DNA of 64,000 nucleotides from the NCBI RefSeq assembly GCF_001741865.1, contig NZ_CP017147.1, positions 6,253,001 through 6,317,000 of the forward strand, read 5' to 3'. The notes below the pieces were generated by a model. It worked only from the letters and a program-made list of their open reading frames with translations, ran no database searches and was not told where the DNA came from. How positions within the stretch are numbered: the first letter of the stretch is position 1; each line of letters opens with the position of its first letter. Below are positions 54,036 to 62,372 of this stretch, one piece after another. This DNA is from Bosea vaviloviae. Its GTDB lineage: Bacteria > Pseudomonadota > Alphaproteobacteria > Rhizobiales > Beijerinckiaceae. A program made the position numbers and the translations under genes.

Positions 54036-54049
54036 ACAGACCTGTCTGT
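54036..54049. promoter_or_regulatory. Operator 1 between oxidoreductase and TetR genes
   Basis: ACAGACCTGTCTGT is a perfect palindrome located 16 bases upstream of the oxidoreductase ATG. Its core is shared with operator 2, whose centre is 25 bp away. Confidence 0.75.
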
Positions 54050-54057
54050 TCCTTTTA

Positions 54058-54077
54058 GCTACAGACAGGTCTGTAGC
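54058..54077. promoter_or_regulatory. Operator 2 between oxidoreductase and TetR genes
   Basis: GCTACAGACAGGTCTGTAGC is an inverted repeat with perfect 9-base arms around AG. It lies 48 bases before the TetR ATG. Together with operator 1 it suggests two dimers bound on DNA separated by about two and a half turns. Confidence 0.8.
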
Positions 54078-54125
54078 GCGTCAAGCGCGAAGCTGCTATC
54101 TCTGCCGATGCCAGGAGGACGACAC

Positions 54126-54740
54126 ATGAAGACTGAGCAGGAGGGCGGCCGGCCCAACGCGGAAACCGGCCAGGTCGGCATGCGCGAGCGAATCCTCGCG
54201 ATCGCCTCCGACCTTTTCTACCGTCGGGGTGTGCGTGCTGTCGGCGTCGATCTGGTCGTCGAGGCGGCAGGCATCGCGAAGACGAGCCTCTATCGTCACT
54301 TTCGAACGAAGGACGACCTTATCGCCGCGTTTCTGCAGCGGGAGGACGAGGATTTCTGGGCGTGCTGGGATCGCGTGGCGGCGCCCCATGGACAGGACGG
54401 CGAAGCCGAGCTCGCGGCGCATATGGGCTGGATCGGAGAGCGGGTCGGCCGCCCCAATTATCGCGGCTGTCCCCAGCTCAACGTCGCCGCAGAGTTTCCT
54501 GACGAGGATCACCCGGCTCGGATCGTCGCCCGAACGCACAAGCAGGAACTGCGTCGCCGTCTGCGCGGCATCGCCGAGCGACTGCAGGTCGACCGGCCCG
54601 ACGAGCTCGCCGCCCAGCTGGCGGTGGTCATCAACGGAGCCTTTGTCAGCTCCCAGATTCTGGCCGACGACGACGCGACGGCGATCCTCCTCCACATGGC
54701 GCGCGCCCTGATCGCGGCGGCCAGAAGGTCGCGAACTTGA
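54126..54740 (+). CDS. TetR/AcrR-family transcriptional regulator
   Basis: A 204-residue regulator. The DNA-binding domain is [20 protein letters not shown] then [20 protein letters not shown], and the ligand domain contains [20 protein letters not shown], a pattern common in regulators of oxidoreductase genes. AGGAGGACGACAC precedes the ATG. A much longer open frame upstream is an artefact of the antisense oxidoreductase gene. It probably represses itself and the divergent oxidoreductase gene through the two operators. Confidence 0.9.
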   Translation: MKTEQEGGRPNAETGQVGMRERILAIASDLFYRRGVRAVGVDLVVEAAGIAKTSLYRHFRTKDDLIAAFLQREDEDFWACWDRVAAPHGQDGEAELAAHMGWIGERVGRPNYRGCPQLNVAAEFPDEDHPARIVARTHKQELRRRLRGIAERLQVDRPDELAAQLAVVINGAFVSSQILADDDATAILLHMARALIAAARRSRT

Positions 54741-54795
54741 CCGCAGGAATCCGAACCCTCATCACGCGATGGACATGGCAGCAGGAGAGGCTTGC

Positions 54796-55869
54796 ATGAG
54801 CCGCTATTGGTCGGAACTTGCCCGGGGTCTGTCGCCCTATGTGCCGGGCGAACAGCCCCGGATTCCAGGGCTGGTGAAGCTGAACACCAATGAAAGCCCA
54901 TTTGGGCCATCTCCAATGGTGCTCGAAGCCATTCGGTCCGCCGCCGCCGACACGCTGCGCCTCTATCCGGACCCACAATCCACGCGCCTGCGGGAGGTGC
55001 TGGCCGAGCATCACGGCGTCGCGCCCGAACAGGTTTTTGTCGGAAACGGCTCAGACGAGGTGCTCGCCCACACCTTCGCGGCGCTGCTGAAGCAGCCCGA
55101 GCCCCTGCTGTTTCCCGACATCACCTACAGCTTCTATCCCGTCTACTGCCGGCTGTTCGGCATCGCGCATGAGACGGTCCCGCTCGACGGCGCGATGCGC
55201 GTCCGCATCGCCGATTATCTCGACCGGGGCGGCGCCATCATCATTCCCAACCCGAACGCGCCGACCGGGATCGCGCTGCCGCGGGCGGAGATCGAACGGC
55301 TCGTGAGCGCGCGGGTCGATGCGCCTGTGGTGATCGACGAGGCCTATGTCGATTTCGGCGCGGACAGCGCCATTCCCCTGATCCGCGACCATCCCAATCT
55401 GCTGGTGGTCCAGACCTTGTCGAAATCGCGCGCGCTCGCCGGCCTTCGCGTCGGTTACGCGATTGGCGATCAGGCGCTGATCGAAGCCCTGACGCGGGTG
55501 AAGGACAGCTTCAACTCCTACCCGCTCGGGCGACCGGCCCAGGCTGGCGCCATCGCCGCCATCCAGGACGAAGCCTATTTCGAGGAGACGCGATCGGCCA
55601 TCATCGCCAATCGGGAGAGCCTGACCGCCTCTCTGATCCGGCTTGGCTTCGATGTGCTGCCCTCCAGCGCCAACTTCGTCTTCGCCCGCCACCCCTGCCA
55701 TACCGGTCAGGCCCTCTCAGCGGCACTGCGCGAGCGCGCTGTGCTCGTCAGGCATTTCTCCGATCCGCGCGTATCCGGTTTCATCCGGATCACTATCGGG
55801 TCGAAGCCGGAACTCGACCGTCTGACGGAGGCGCTGGCAGAATGTCTTGCGACGCCGTCGCCAGTGTAG
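54796..55869 (+). CDS. hisC: Histidinol-phosphate aminotransferase-like PLP enzyme
   Basis: A 357-residue class I/II aminotransferase. The HisC start [20 protein letters not shown], the [12 protein letters not shown] motif, [14 protein letters not shown] and [11 protein letters not shown] are all seen. The PLP lysine is in [20 protein letters not shown]. The ATG at 54796 follows GGAGAGG. An extension to 54769 is rejected. It is not with other histidine genes, so it may be a second copy or act on another amino acid such as aromatic ones. It follows the TetR gene by 55 bases and may share its transcript. Confidence 0.88.
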   Translation: MSRYWSELARGLSPYVPGEQPRIPGLVKLNTNESPFGPSPMVLEAIRSAAADTLRLYPDPQSTRLREVLAEHHGVAPEQVFVGNGSDEVLAHTFAALLKQPEPLLFPDITYSFYPVYCRLFGIAHETVPLDGAMRVRIADYLDRGGAIIIPNPNAPTGIALPRAEIERLVSARVDAPVVIDEAYVDFGADSAIPLIRDHPNLLVVQTLSKSRALAGLRVGYAIGDQALIEALTRVKDSFNSYPLGRPAQAGAIAAIQDEAYFEETRSAIIANRESLTASLIRLGFDVLPSSANFVFARHPCHTGQALSAALRERAVLVRHFSDPRVSGFIRITIGSKPELDRLTEALAECLATPSPV

Positions 55870-55900
55870 GGGCCGCGGCCAGCCAAGGAGGAGTGACGAT

Positions 55901-56311
55901 ATGAAGAAGAGCGCAACGACCACGGGCGAATCCCCTTCGAGCGAATCCCCAGCGCGATTGATCGATGCGAGAATCGCGGAACTGAGCGACTGGAGAGGCA
56001 AGACGCTCTCCCATATCCGTGCGCTCATCAGGCAGGCGGACCCCGAAGTAGTCGAGGAGTGGAAATGGCGGGGTGTGCCGGTGTGGTCTCACGCCGGAAT
56101 CATCTGCACCGGCGAGACCTATAAGAGCGTCGTCAAGCTGACCTTCGCCAAGGGCGCCTCGCTCGAGGATCCGTCTGCCCTGTTCAACGCCAGCCTCGAA
56201 GGCAACACCAGACGCGCCATCGATCTCCATGAGGGCGATGACATCGATCAAGACGCCTTCAAGGCGCTCATCCGTGCGGCCGTGGCCCTGAACGGAGCTT
56301 CGGCCCGATAA
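55901..56311 (+). CDS. DUF1801 domain protein
   Basis: A 136-residue protein of the YdhG-like DUF1801 family. The central segment HIRALIRQADPEVVEEWKWR followed by GVPVWSHAGIICTGETYKSV and VKLTFAKGASLEDPSALFNA is diagnostic. Function is unknown, though the fold resembles iron chaperone frataxin. AAGGAGGAGTGACG before the ATG is a very strong ribosome-binding site, suggesting good expression. It is followed by a clear terminator. Confidence 0.88.
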   Translation: MKKSATTTGESPSSESPARLIDARIAELSDWRGKTLSHIRALIRQADPEVVEEWKWRGVPVWSHAGIICTGETYKSVVKLTFAKGASLEDPSALFNASLEGNTRRAIDLHEGDDIDQDAFKALIRAAVALNGASAR

Positions 56312-56352
56312 GCGCACGCGGCGGCGGCGGCATGCTCACGAACACCCAATAG

Positions 56353-56390
56353 AAAAGCCCGCCGGGCTCGGGGCCGGGCAGGCTTTTCTT
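56353..56390 (+). terminator. Rho-independent terminator after the DUF1801 gene
   Basis: AAAAGCC and GGCTTTT enclose a GC-rich hairpin (CGCCGGGCTCGGGGCCGGGCA), and the second arm runs into TTTTCTT. It lies about 40 bases after the stop and ends the plus-strand unit. Confidence 0.85.
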
Positions 56391-56435
56391 GAACCAGGAA
56401 ATGATCGTGTCCGATCTCGGACAAGCAGACAGCTC

Positions 56436-56540
56436 AGAGCGTTTTCGAGCGAAGTGGATACCGGTTCGCGTGAAGAAAACGCGTCAAAACAAGGAGCTAG
56501 AGCAATTGAACGATCCAACTGGATCGGAAACTGCTCTAGA
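56436..56540 (+). repeat. 105-bp dispersed repeat, family F, copy 1
   Basis: Runs from AGAGCGTTTTCGAGCGAAGT to AAACTGCTCTAGA. It has internal inverted parts (GTTTTC with GAAAAC, and CTAGAGCA with TGCTCTAG). Copy 2 at 57083-57187 is in the same orientation. The stop codon of the coiled-coil gene 56536-56895 is inside this copy. Confidence 0.88.
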
Positions 56541-56895
56541 CGCGCGCGGCGGCCTTCTTCGCCTTTTCGGCAGCCTTGGCGAGCTTTTCCGCCGCCTTGG
56601 CGATCTTGTCGGTGCTCGCCTTGGTCTTGGCGGCTTTCGCCGCGGCCTTGGCTTCGATCTGCTCGGCCTTGGCCTGTGCCTGCTCAGCCGCGACGATCGC
56701 CGCGGTCTCGGCTTCCACCGCTTCCTTGGCGAGGCGCTGCGCACGAAGACGGGCCGTCTTCTGCATCACGGCGTCGCGTTCGGCCTGTTCGGCCTCCATC
56801 GCGCGCGATGCTTCCTGTTTACGTGCGTCGGCCTTGTCGAAGGCCATTTGCGCCCGCCGCTTGATTTCGTCGGCGGAGAGTCCTCGCGTCGCCAT
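56536..56895 (-). CDS. Small Lys/Ala-rich coiled-coil protein
   Basis: A 119-residue basic protein, mostly one predicted helix with runs such as AKAAAKAAKTKASTDKIAKA and AEKLAKAAEKAKKAAARV. It has the look of a histone-H1-like or nucleoid/ribosome-associated tail and no enzyme motif. It begins MATRGLSADEIKRRAQMAFD, with GGAG nine bases before the ATG. It is flanked on both sides by family F repeats in direct orientation, and its stop codon (TAG) lies in one of them. A longer open frame to 57165 passes through the other repeat and is rejected. Confidence 0.72.
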   Translation of the reverse strand: MATRGLSADEIKRRAQMAFDKADARKQEASRAMEAEQAERDAVMQKTARLRAQRLAKEAVEAETAAIVAAEQAQAKAEQIEAKAAAKAAKTKASTDKIAKAAEKLAKAAEKAKKAAARV

Positions 56896-57082
56896 GGCGG
56901 CTCGCTCCGATGCTGCGCTTGAGCCGAGAGGCGAATTCGCGTTTTGGACCGTGCGGCCCGAAACGACCCGTCTCTCTGAGAGGAGGCGTGTCACGCCGGC
57001 CGAGGCGTAGGGGCCAAGGCCGGAATCGTCGACTGCCGAGCCTCCTGCCGCCGATCGGCCGCGAGCGAGAACCCCGTCAGCT

Positions 57083-57187
57083 AGAGCGTTTTCGAGCGAA
57101 GTGGATACGGGTTCGCGTGAAGAAAACGCTTTAATACAAAGAACTAGAGCGGTTGAACGATCCATTTGGATCTGAAACTGCTCTAGA
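57083..57187 (+). repeat. 105-bp dispersed repeat, family F, copy 2
   Basis: Same length and orientation as copy 1, from AGAGCGTTTTCGAGCGAAGT to CTGAAACTGCTCTAG, with about ten base differences. The two copies enclose a 540-bp segment with a single gene. Confidence 0.88.
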
Positions 57188-57240
57188 GCATCGTCAAGCG
57201 AGGCAGCTCGCGCCGCTTCGCCTTAAAGATAATGCGCTAA

Positions 57241-57291
57241 AAGTAAGAATCCAGGGCAACCGAGCGATCCAAGCGGACCGGATCGCCCTGG
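57241..57291 (-). terminator. Terminator after the DUF6481-like gene
   Basis: On the minus strand CCAGGGC and GCCCTGG form the outer stem with GCGATCC/GGATCGC inside, followed by ATTCTTACTTTT. It lies 13 bases beyond the stop of the gene ending at 57305. Confidence 0.8.
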
Positions 57292-57304
57292 CAATCGTGT
57301 GATA

Positions 57305-57682
57305 TCAGCGGCGGCCCTTGCCGGCGGCGCGGAGCTGGGCGTACTGCACGGCTTCCAGCAGCACCTTGCGCGGACGCTCGGCATCGCGGCGGGCCTGCTC
57401 GGCCTTGCGGGCGGCTTCGCGAGCGATCTCGGCCAGGCGCTCTTCCTCGGCGAGGCGGGCGGCCTCGATAACGGCCAGGCGCTCGGCTTCAGCCCGGGCA
57501 GCGGCCTTCTCTGCATCGCGAACCGCGCGCGCATCGGCAATGGCCTGGCGCTCCGCGCGGCGCTGCTGCATGATCGGGTCATCCGGACCCGGCCTCGCCT
57601 TGAAACGCTCAAGGAGCGCCTGCTTGGCGGCCGCGGAATTGGCCTTGCGATCAGTGAAGCTGCGGTCGTTCGGGTTCTTCAA
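57305..57682 (-). CDS. DUF6481-like charged helical protein
   Basis: A 125-residue protein, almost entirely a charged helix rich in Ala, Glu, Arg and Lys (for example EKAAARAEAERLAVIEAARL). The N-terminal NPNDRSFTDRKANSAAAKQA matches a small alphaproteobacterial family of unknown role. The start is a TTG at 57682 with AGAAGG six bases upstream. No ATG lies near in frame. It lies downstream of rpsU on the same strand after a strong hairpin. Confidence 0.78.
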   Translation of the reverse strand: MKNPNDRSFTDRKANSAAAKQALLERFKARPGPDDPIMQQRRAERQAIADARAVRDAEKAAARAEAERLAVIEAARLAEEERLAEIAREAARKAEQARRDAERPRKVLLEAVQYAQLRAAGKGRR

Positions 57683-57708
57683 GGCTAGCCTTCTCTCGTG
57701 TTGTCACG

Positions 57709-57753
57709 GGCGCGATCTGTGCCCCGCGAGGGGGCAATAATCCAGATCGCGCC
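57709..57753. terminator. Hairpin downstream of rpsU
   Basis: GGCGCGATCTG and CAGATCGCGCC are perfect 11-base arms, and the 23-base loop contains a further hairpin (GCCCC/GGGGC). It lies 16 bases after the rpsU stop. There is no U-run after either arm, so it may be a transcript-stabilising hairpin or an operator rather than a classical terminator. Confidence 0.6.
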
Positions 57754-57768
57754 GAATTGGTATCCAAA

Positions 57769-58032
57769 TCAACGCGCAGGCGCTGCGCCTCCAGCGCGGA
57801 CCGGCTTCGGCTTGGGCTTCGGCGCGGCGATCAAGCCTTCGCGCTGCATCTGCTTGCGCGCAACCTTGCGGGCGCGGCGGATGGCGTCGGCCTTTTCGCG
57901 AACGCGCTTCTCGGACGGCTTCTCATAAGCCGAACGGCGCTTCATTTCGCGGAAGACGCCTTCGCGCTGCATCTTCTTCTTCAGGACCCGGAGGGCCTGG
58001 TCGACATTATTGTCGCGGACGAGAACCTGCAT
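57769..58032 (-). CDS. rpsU: 30S ribosomal protein S21
   Basis: An 87-residue protein starting [20 protein letters not shown] followed by [20 protein letters not shown], the standard S21 sequence. The C-terminal tail is rich in Lys, Pro and Ala ([20 protein letters not shown]), as in other Hyphomicrobiales. S21 binds near the 3' end of 16S rRNA and assists initiation. CAGGAGACAGGC gives a strong ribosome-binding site. The cspA gene lies 156 bases upstream on the same strand. Confidence 0.96.
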   Translation of the reverse strand: MQVLVRDNNVDQALRVLKKKMQREGVFREMKRRSAYEKPSEKRVREKADAIRRARKVARKQMQREGLIAAPKPKPKPVRAGGAAPAR

Positions 58033-58059
58033 GCCTGTCTCCTGCGTTTATAGTGACGG

Positions 58060-58088
58060 AAAAAGGGCCGGGCTATGAACCCCGACCC
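58060..58088 (-). terminator. Rho-independent terminator of cspA
   Basis: On the minus strand GGGTCGGG pairs with CCCGGCCC (one G-U pair) around GTTCATAG and is followed by TTTTT. It lies 100 bases after the cspA stop and only 27 bases before the rpsU start. Confidence 0.82.
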
Positions 58089-58188
58089 CTCATCGAACCG
58101 CATCGTCGTTGGACCGGAAGGTTCAGGCGCCAGTACATCCGTGGTCGCCGAACCCAAATTCCGATGCCGACAGATGCGGCTTAGCGGC

Positions 58189-58398
58189 TCACTCAGCGCG
58201 GAGCTGGTCGGCAGACATCTTGCCCGAGCGCTTGTCCTGCACCATCTCGTAGGAGATCTTCTGACCTTCCCGGAGATCGCGCATGCCAGCGCGCTCGACG
58301 GCGCTGATGTGGACGAACACGTCCTGCCCGCCATCATCCGGCTGAATGAAGCCGAAACCCTTGGTGGAATTGAACCATTTAACTGTGCCAGCGGCCAT
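58189..58398 (-). CDS. cspA: Cold-shock domain protein (CspA family)
   Basis: A 69-residue single-domain OB-fold RNA chaperone. RNP1 is KGFGFIQ and RNP2 is VFVHISAVE in the usual positions. It starts [20 protein letters not shown] with GAAAGGTTTC-like purines (CGAAAGG) before the ATG. A promoter-like pair at 58537-58565 implies a 5' leader of about 130 nucleotides, as is common for cold-shock genes. Confidence 0.95.
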   Translation of the reverse strand: MAAGTVKWFNSTKGFGFIQPDDGGQDVFVHISAVERAGMRDLREGQKISYEMVQDKRSGKMSADQLRAE

Positions 58399-58536
58399 AA
58401 CGAAACCTTTCGCTAAGTATGTGGGAGCGCGTGATCGCTCACGCGCAAATTTTCGATTTTTTGAGCGGTGAAGGTCGTCAGCAGGCGCACTCTCATGCGC
58501 GGGGCCACGTCGTTCGGCCTAAATATCGACAGGCCT

Positions 58537-58565
58537 CATATGGGCGCTTGAATCGCCATTGTCAA
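58537..58565 (-). promoter_or_regulatory. Candidate sigma-70 promoter of cspA
   Basis: On the minus strand TTGACA (58560-58565) is followed after exactly 17 bases by CATATG (58537-58542). The -35 is perfect and the -10 weak. Transcription would start near 58530. Confidence 0.5.
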
Positions 58566-58656
58566 TGCAACAGCGGATGAAACCGCTATAGGCATGGCCG
58601 CGCAGCCATCGGCGGCGCTTTACAAGCGCGCCGTTTTCGCCAACAGCCAGAGCCGC

Positions 58657-58692
58657 AAGTCTTGAAAGTTCAACAAGTCCTGAAAGTTCAAA
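58657..58692 (+). repeat. 18-bp tandem repeat just upstream of proB
   Basis: AAGTCTTGAAAGTTCAAC is followed directly by AAGTCCTGAAAGTTCAAA, equal at 16 of 18 positions. Each unit has the small palindrome TTGAAAGTTCAA or CTGAAAGTTCAA. It lies 12 bases before the proB GTG and could be a protein-binding site or mere duplication. Confidence 0.7.
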
Positions 58693-58704
58693 CCGGTCAC
58701 AGCC

Positions 58705-59829
58705 GTGAAGACGCCGTCACTGAACCAGTTCCGCCGCATCGTCGTCAAGGTCGGCTCCAGCCTGCTCGTCGACCGGGCGCGCGGCCGTTTGCGCCAGGCC
58801 TGGCTCGCCGCGCTCGCTGAGGACCTCGCCGATCTGCACCAGCGCGGCGCCGATGTGCTCGTCGTCTCATCGGGCGCGATCGCGCTCGGGCGGACCGTGC
58901 TCGGCCTGCCCTCGGGGCCATTGCGGCTGGAGGAAAGCCAGGCGGCGGCGGCCGTCGGCCAGATCGCCCTCGCCCGGACCTGGGCCGAGGCGCTCGGCCA
59001 TCACGGCCTCACTGCCGGCCAGATCCTGCTGACGCTCGCCGACACCGAGGAGCGCCGGCGCTATCTCAACGCACGCGCAACGCTGGGTCGCCTGCTCGAT
59101 CTGCGCGCGATCCCCGTGATCAACGAGAACGACACCGTCGCCACCGCCGAGATCCGCTATGGCGACAATGACCGGCTCGCCGCCCGCGTCGCGACCATGG
59201 CCGGCGCCGACCTGCTGGTGCTGTTCTCCGATATCGACGGTCTCTATACCGCCCCGCCCCTCAGCGATCCCGGCGCGCGCCATATCCCGCTGGTCGAGCG
59301 CATCACGCCGCAGATCGACGCCATGGCGGGTGGCGCTGCTTCCGAACTCTCGCGCGGCGGCATGCGCACCAAGATCGAGGCCGGCAAGATCGCGGCCGCC
59401 GGCGGCACGCATATGCTGATTGCCGACGGGCGGGGGAAGAACCCGCTCAGTGCCATCGCCGATGGCGCGCGCTGCACCTGGTTCCTGACCGCCTCCACGC
59501 CCGCGACCGCGCGGAAAACCTGGATCGCCGGCTCGCTCGAGCCACGCGGCGCGCTCCATGTCGACGAGGGCGCGGCACGAGCCCTGCGTGGCGGGGCGAG
59601 CCTGCTGCCGGTCGGCGTCAGCCGGATCGAGGGCGATTTCGCGCGCGGCGACGCCGTGCTGATCCGCGATCCGCAAGGCGCGGTGCTGGGACGCGGACTC
59701 GTCGCTTATGATGCAAACGAGGCCGCGCTGGTGCTCGGCAAGGCCTCGCGCGACATCGAGGCCGTCCTGGGTTACCCCGGCCGCGCCGAGATGATCCACC
59801 GGGACGACATGGCCCTTGGCGTCAGCTAA
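58705..59829 (+). CDS. proB: Glutamate 5-kinase
   Basis: A 374-residue enzyme for the first step of proline synthesis. The amino-acid kinase domain has [56 protein letters not shown] and [22 protein letters not shown]-terminal PUA domain (about 280-374) is present, as in most bacterial enzymes. The start is a GTG at 58705 without a good ribosome-binding site. It opens the proB-proA-nadD-rsfS-rlmH-envC unit. Confidence 0.95.
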   Translation: MKTPSLNQFRRIVVKVGSSLLVDRARGRLRQAWLAALAEDLADLHQRGADVLVVSSGAIALGRTVLGLPSGPLRLEESQAAAAVGQIALARTWAEALGHHGLTAGQILLTLADTEERRRYLNARATLGRLLDLRAIPVINENDTVATAEIRYGDNDRLAARVATMAGADLLVLFSDIDGLYTAPPLSDPGARHIPLVERITPQIDAMAGGAASELSRGGMRTKIEAGKIAAAGGTHMLIADGRGKNPLSAIADGARCTWFLTASTPATARKTWIAGSLEPRGALHVDEGAARALRGGASLLPVGVSRIEGDFARGDAVLIRDPQGAVLGRGLVAYDANEAALVLGKASRDIEAVLGYPGRAEMIHRDDMALGVS

Positions 59830-59882
59830 GGTCTGGGCGTCGGTTAAGGTCTGAAGGCATAAAGGGTTTGGATAGGCCGGTC

Positions 59883-61190
59883 ATGACGAGCGAGAGCGCC
59901 CTGCGCGTGGTCTCTTCCGACAAGGAGCGCGGCGATGTCGCGGCGCTGATGGGCGATCTCGGCCGGCGCGCGCGCGCCGCCGCGCGCCTGATCGCGCTCG
60001 CCCCGGCGACGAAGCGCGACGCCGCGCTCGTCGCGATGGCCGCGGCCCTGTGCGCCAATGCGGCAGAGATCCTCGCAGCCAACGCGCTCGACATCGCCGA
60101 CGCCAAGGCCAATGGCCAGAACGCCGCCTTCATCGACCGGCTGCTGCTCGACCAGGCCCGCCTCGACGGCGTGGCCGAGGCCGTCGCGTCCGTGGCTGCC
60201 CTGCCTGACCCGGTCGGCCGCGTGCTGGCGAGCTGGACGCAGCCCAATGGCTTGCGCTTCGAGCGTGTCGCGACACCGCTCGGCGTCATCGCGGTGATCT
60301 TCGAGAGCCGCCCCAATGTCACGGCCGATGCCGGCGCGCTCTGCCTGAAGAGCGGCAACGCCGCGATTCTGCGCGCCGGCTCCGACAGTTTCCGCACCTC
60401 CTCGGCGATCGCCGCCGCTCTGCGCCAGGGGCTGGAGGCGGCGGGTTTGCCGGCCGACGCGATCCAGCTCGTGCCGACCCGTGACCGCGCGGCAGTCGGC
60501 GAAATCCTCAAGGGCCTCGACGGCCATGTCGACGTCGTCGTGCCGCGCGGGGGGAAAAGCCTCGTCGCCCGCGTCCAGAGCGATGCCCGCGTGCCGGTCT
60601 TCGCCCATCTCGACGGCAACTGCCATGTCTATGTCCATGCCAGCGCCGATCTCGCCATGGCCCGCGAGATCACCCTCAACGCCAAGCTGCGCCGCACCGG
60701 CGTCTGCGGCGCGGCCGAGACCCTGCTGGTCGACGAGGCCTGCGCGGCGACGCATCTCGCCCCGCTGGTCACCGCCCTGCTCGACGCCGGCTGCGCCGTG
60801 CGCGGCGACGCCGCGACGCAAGAACTCGACGCCCGCGTCACCCCCGCGACCGAGCAGGATTGGGCGACGGAATTCCTCGACCGCATCATCGCGGTGAAGC
60901 TCGTCGCAGGGCTCGACGCCGCGATCGACCATATCGAGCGCTATGGTTCGCACCATACCGAGGCGATCGTCGCCGACGACGCGGCTGCCGCCCGGCGCTT
61001 CCTCGCCGAGGTCGATTCGGCGATCGTGCTGCACAATGCCTCGACCCAGTTCGCCGATGGCGGCGAATTCGGCTTCGGCGCCGAGATCGGCATCGCGACG
61101 GGGCGCATGCATGCGCGCGGGCCTGTCGGCGTCGAGCAGCTCTGCTCGTTCAAATATCGTGTCCATGGCGACGGCCAGATTCGTTCGTGA
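59883..61190 (+). CDS. proA: Glutamate-5-semialdehyde dehydrogenase (gamma-glutamyl phosphate reductase)
   Basis: A 435-residue NADPH-dependent reductase for the second step of proline synthesis. Conserved parts are [20 protein letters not shown], the catalytic-cysteine segment [20 protein letters not shown], and [20 protein letters not shown] followed by [19 protein letters not shown]. The ATG at 59883 is chosen, and a TTG at 59868 is possible. It follows proB by 53 bases and overlaps nadD by four (GTGA). Confidence 0.95.
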   Translation: MTSESALRVVSSDKERGDVAALMGDLGRRARAAARLIALAPATKRDAALVAMAAALCANAAEILAANALDIADAKANGQNAAFIDRLLLDQARLDGVAEAVASVAALPDPVGRVLASWTQPNGLRFERVATPLGVIAVIFESRPNVTADAGALCLKSGNAAILRAGSDSFRTSSAIAAALRQGLEAAGLPADAIQLVPTRDRAAVGEILKGLDGHVDVVVPRGGKSLVARVQSDARVPVFAHLDGNCHVYVHASADLAMAREITLNAKLRRTGVCGAAETLLVDEACAATHLAPLVTALLDAGCAVRGDAATQELDARVTPATEQDWATEFLDRIIAVKLVAGLDAAIDHIERYGSHHTEAIVADDAAAARRFLAEVDSAIVLHNASTQFADGGEFGFGAEIGIATGRMHARGPVGVEQLCSFKYRVHGDGQIRS

Positions 61191-61816
61191 CGCAGAATCT
61201 TGCCTTGAGCAGCGATCACCTGCGGCTGCCGCCCCATGCGCCGGGCCTGCGCATCGGCCTGTTCGGCGGGAGCTTCAACCCGGCCCATGACGGCCACCGC
61301 ATGGCGAGCCTGACCGCGCTGCGCCGGCTCCAGCTCGACCGCGTCTGGTGGCTGGTGACGCCCGGCAACCCGCTCAAGGACAACGCCGCCCTGCCGCCTT
61401 TGGCTGAGCGCGTCGCCTTCGGGCGCGAGATCGCCGACCATGCCCGCATCCATGTCACCGGGATCGAGGCGCGGCTGCGCACCCGCTACACCGCCGACAC
61501 GCTGCGCGCGCTGAAGCTGCGCTGCCCCGGCGTCCACTTCGTCTGGCTGATGGGCTCGGACAATCTCGCCAGCTTCCATCGCTGGAACGAGTGGCGCGCG
61601 ATCGCCCGGATGATGCCGATCGCGATCATCGACCGGCCGGGTTCGACCCATAGCTCGGTCGCCTCGCCCGCCGCCAACTGGCTCTCGCGCTGGCGGATTT
61701 CGGAAAGCCAGGGCGCCGCGCTCGCCGATGCGAAGCCGCCGGCCTGGATCTTCCTGCACGGCCGCCGCTCCGGCCTCTCCTCCACGCAATTACGCGAACA
61801 GGCCGAATCCGATTGA
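61187..61816 (+). CDS. nadD: Nicotinate-nucleotide adenylyltransferase
   Basis: A 209-residue nucleotidyltransferase that makes deamido-NAD from nicotinate mononucleotide and ATP. The motifs are [20 protein letters not shown] (with the HxGH-type DGHR), [19 protein letters not shown] and [11 protein letters not shown] (the ISSTxIR equivalent). The start is the GTG overlapping the proA stop. An upstream open frame is a proA shadow. Confidence 0.94.
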   Translation: MTQNLALSSDHLRLPPHAPGLRIGLFGGSFNPAHDGHRMASLTALRRLQLDRVWWLVTPGNPLKDNAALPPLAERVAFGREIADHARIHVTGIEARLRTRYTADTLRALKLRCPGVHFVWLMGSDNLASFHRWNEWRAIARMMPIAIIDRPGSTHSSVASPAANWLSRWRISESQGAALADAKPPAWIFLHGRRSGLSSTQLREQAESD

Positions 61817-61940
61817 ATTTTAGCCCCGCTGAGCGTAATTTGATCAGGTCGCGCTGTGAGCGCGTCGTGATCGAGAGGATACGGAACTGAACCGTTCAAC
61901 CCTTGGTGAAGCCGAGCCCAAGCCGCTTCCCCAGGCCGCT

Positions 61941-62297
61941 GTGTCGGAAAACCCATCCGCCGACAGCGTAGCCCTCGCATTGCATGTTCTCGAAGAGATG
62001 AAGGCCGAAGACGTCACGGTCATCGACCTTGTCGGCAAGACCTCACTGGCTGATGCGATGATCATCGCGTCGGGCCGGGTGAACCGTCATGTCGCCTCCA
62101 TCGCCGACAGCCTGGTCGAAGCCCTCAAGGCGTCGGGCCTGCCCACGCCCAAGGTCGAGGGCATGCCGGCCTGCGACTGGGTGCTGATCGACACCGGCGA
62201 CATCATCGTCCACGTCTTCCGCCCGGAAGTGCGCCAGTTCTACAATCTCGAGAAGATGTGGGGCGCCGACAGGCCCAACGAGCGCCTCGTCAGCTGA
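61941..62297 (+). CDS. rsfS: Ribosome silencing factor RsfS (Iojap family)
   Basis: A protein of at least 118 residues that binds uL14 and blocks subunit joining in stationary phase. The family core VTVIDLVGKTSLADAMIIAS then GRVNRHVASIADSLVEALK and EGMPACDWVLIDTGDIIVHVFRPEVRQFYNLEKMW (in parts) is clear. The GTG at 61941 has no ribosome-binding site. A CTG at 61887 in frame lies seven bases after GAGAGGA and would add 18 residues (NRSTLGEAEPKPLPQAA), so the real start may be this rare codon. Confidence 0.92.
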   Translation: MSENPSADSVALALHVLEEMKAEDVTVIDLVGKTSLADAMIIASGRVNRHVASIADSLVEALKASGLPTPKVEGMPACDWVLIDTGDIIVHVFRPEVRQFYNLEKMWGADRPNERLVS

Positions 62298-62303
62298 CCA
62301 ACG

Positions 62304-62340
62304 CAGAATGCGAAAAGCGGGAACCGGTTTTCGCATTCTG
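62304..62340. repeat. Short palindrome between rsfS and rlmH
   Basis: CAGAATGCGAAAA and TTTTCGCATTCTG are perfect 13-base arms around GCGGGAACCGG. The element type is common in Hyphomicrobiales. Its position inside an operon suggests a transcript-processing or stability hairpin. Confidence 0.85.
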
Positions 62341-62372
62341 CTCCAACGTTCCAGAACGAGAGACGCGCGCCG

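Larger units (their letters stand above)
56896..57304. other. Intergenic region holding repeat copy 2 and a terminator
   Basis: A 409-bp stretch between two minus-strand genes. It contains family F copy 2 (57083-57187) and a terminator (57241-57291). In the remaining 190 bp nearest the coiled-coil gene, which should hold its promoter, no motif stands out. Confidence 0.65.
58399..58704. other. Divergent intergenic region between cspA and proB
   Basis: A 306-bp region containing the presumed cspA leader and promoter on the minus strand and, near proB, an 18-bp tandem repeat. No clear plus-strand promoter or strong ribosome-binding site for proB was recognised. Confidence 0.6.

Noticed and set aside
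53211..54125. A long N-terminal extension of the TetR gene
   Set aside because: The extension is antisense to the oxidoreductase gene and crosses the two operators. A strong ribosome-binding site stands before the ATG at 54126.
54796..56311. The hisC-like and DUF1801 genes as a histidine operon
   Set aside because: No other his gene is near, and the DUF1801 family has no link to histidine synthesis.
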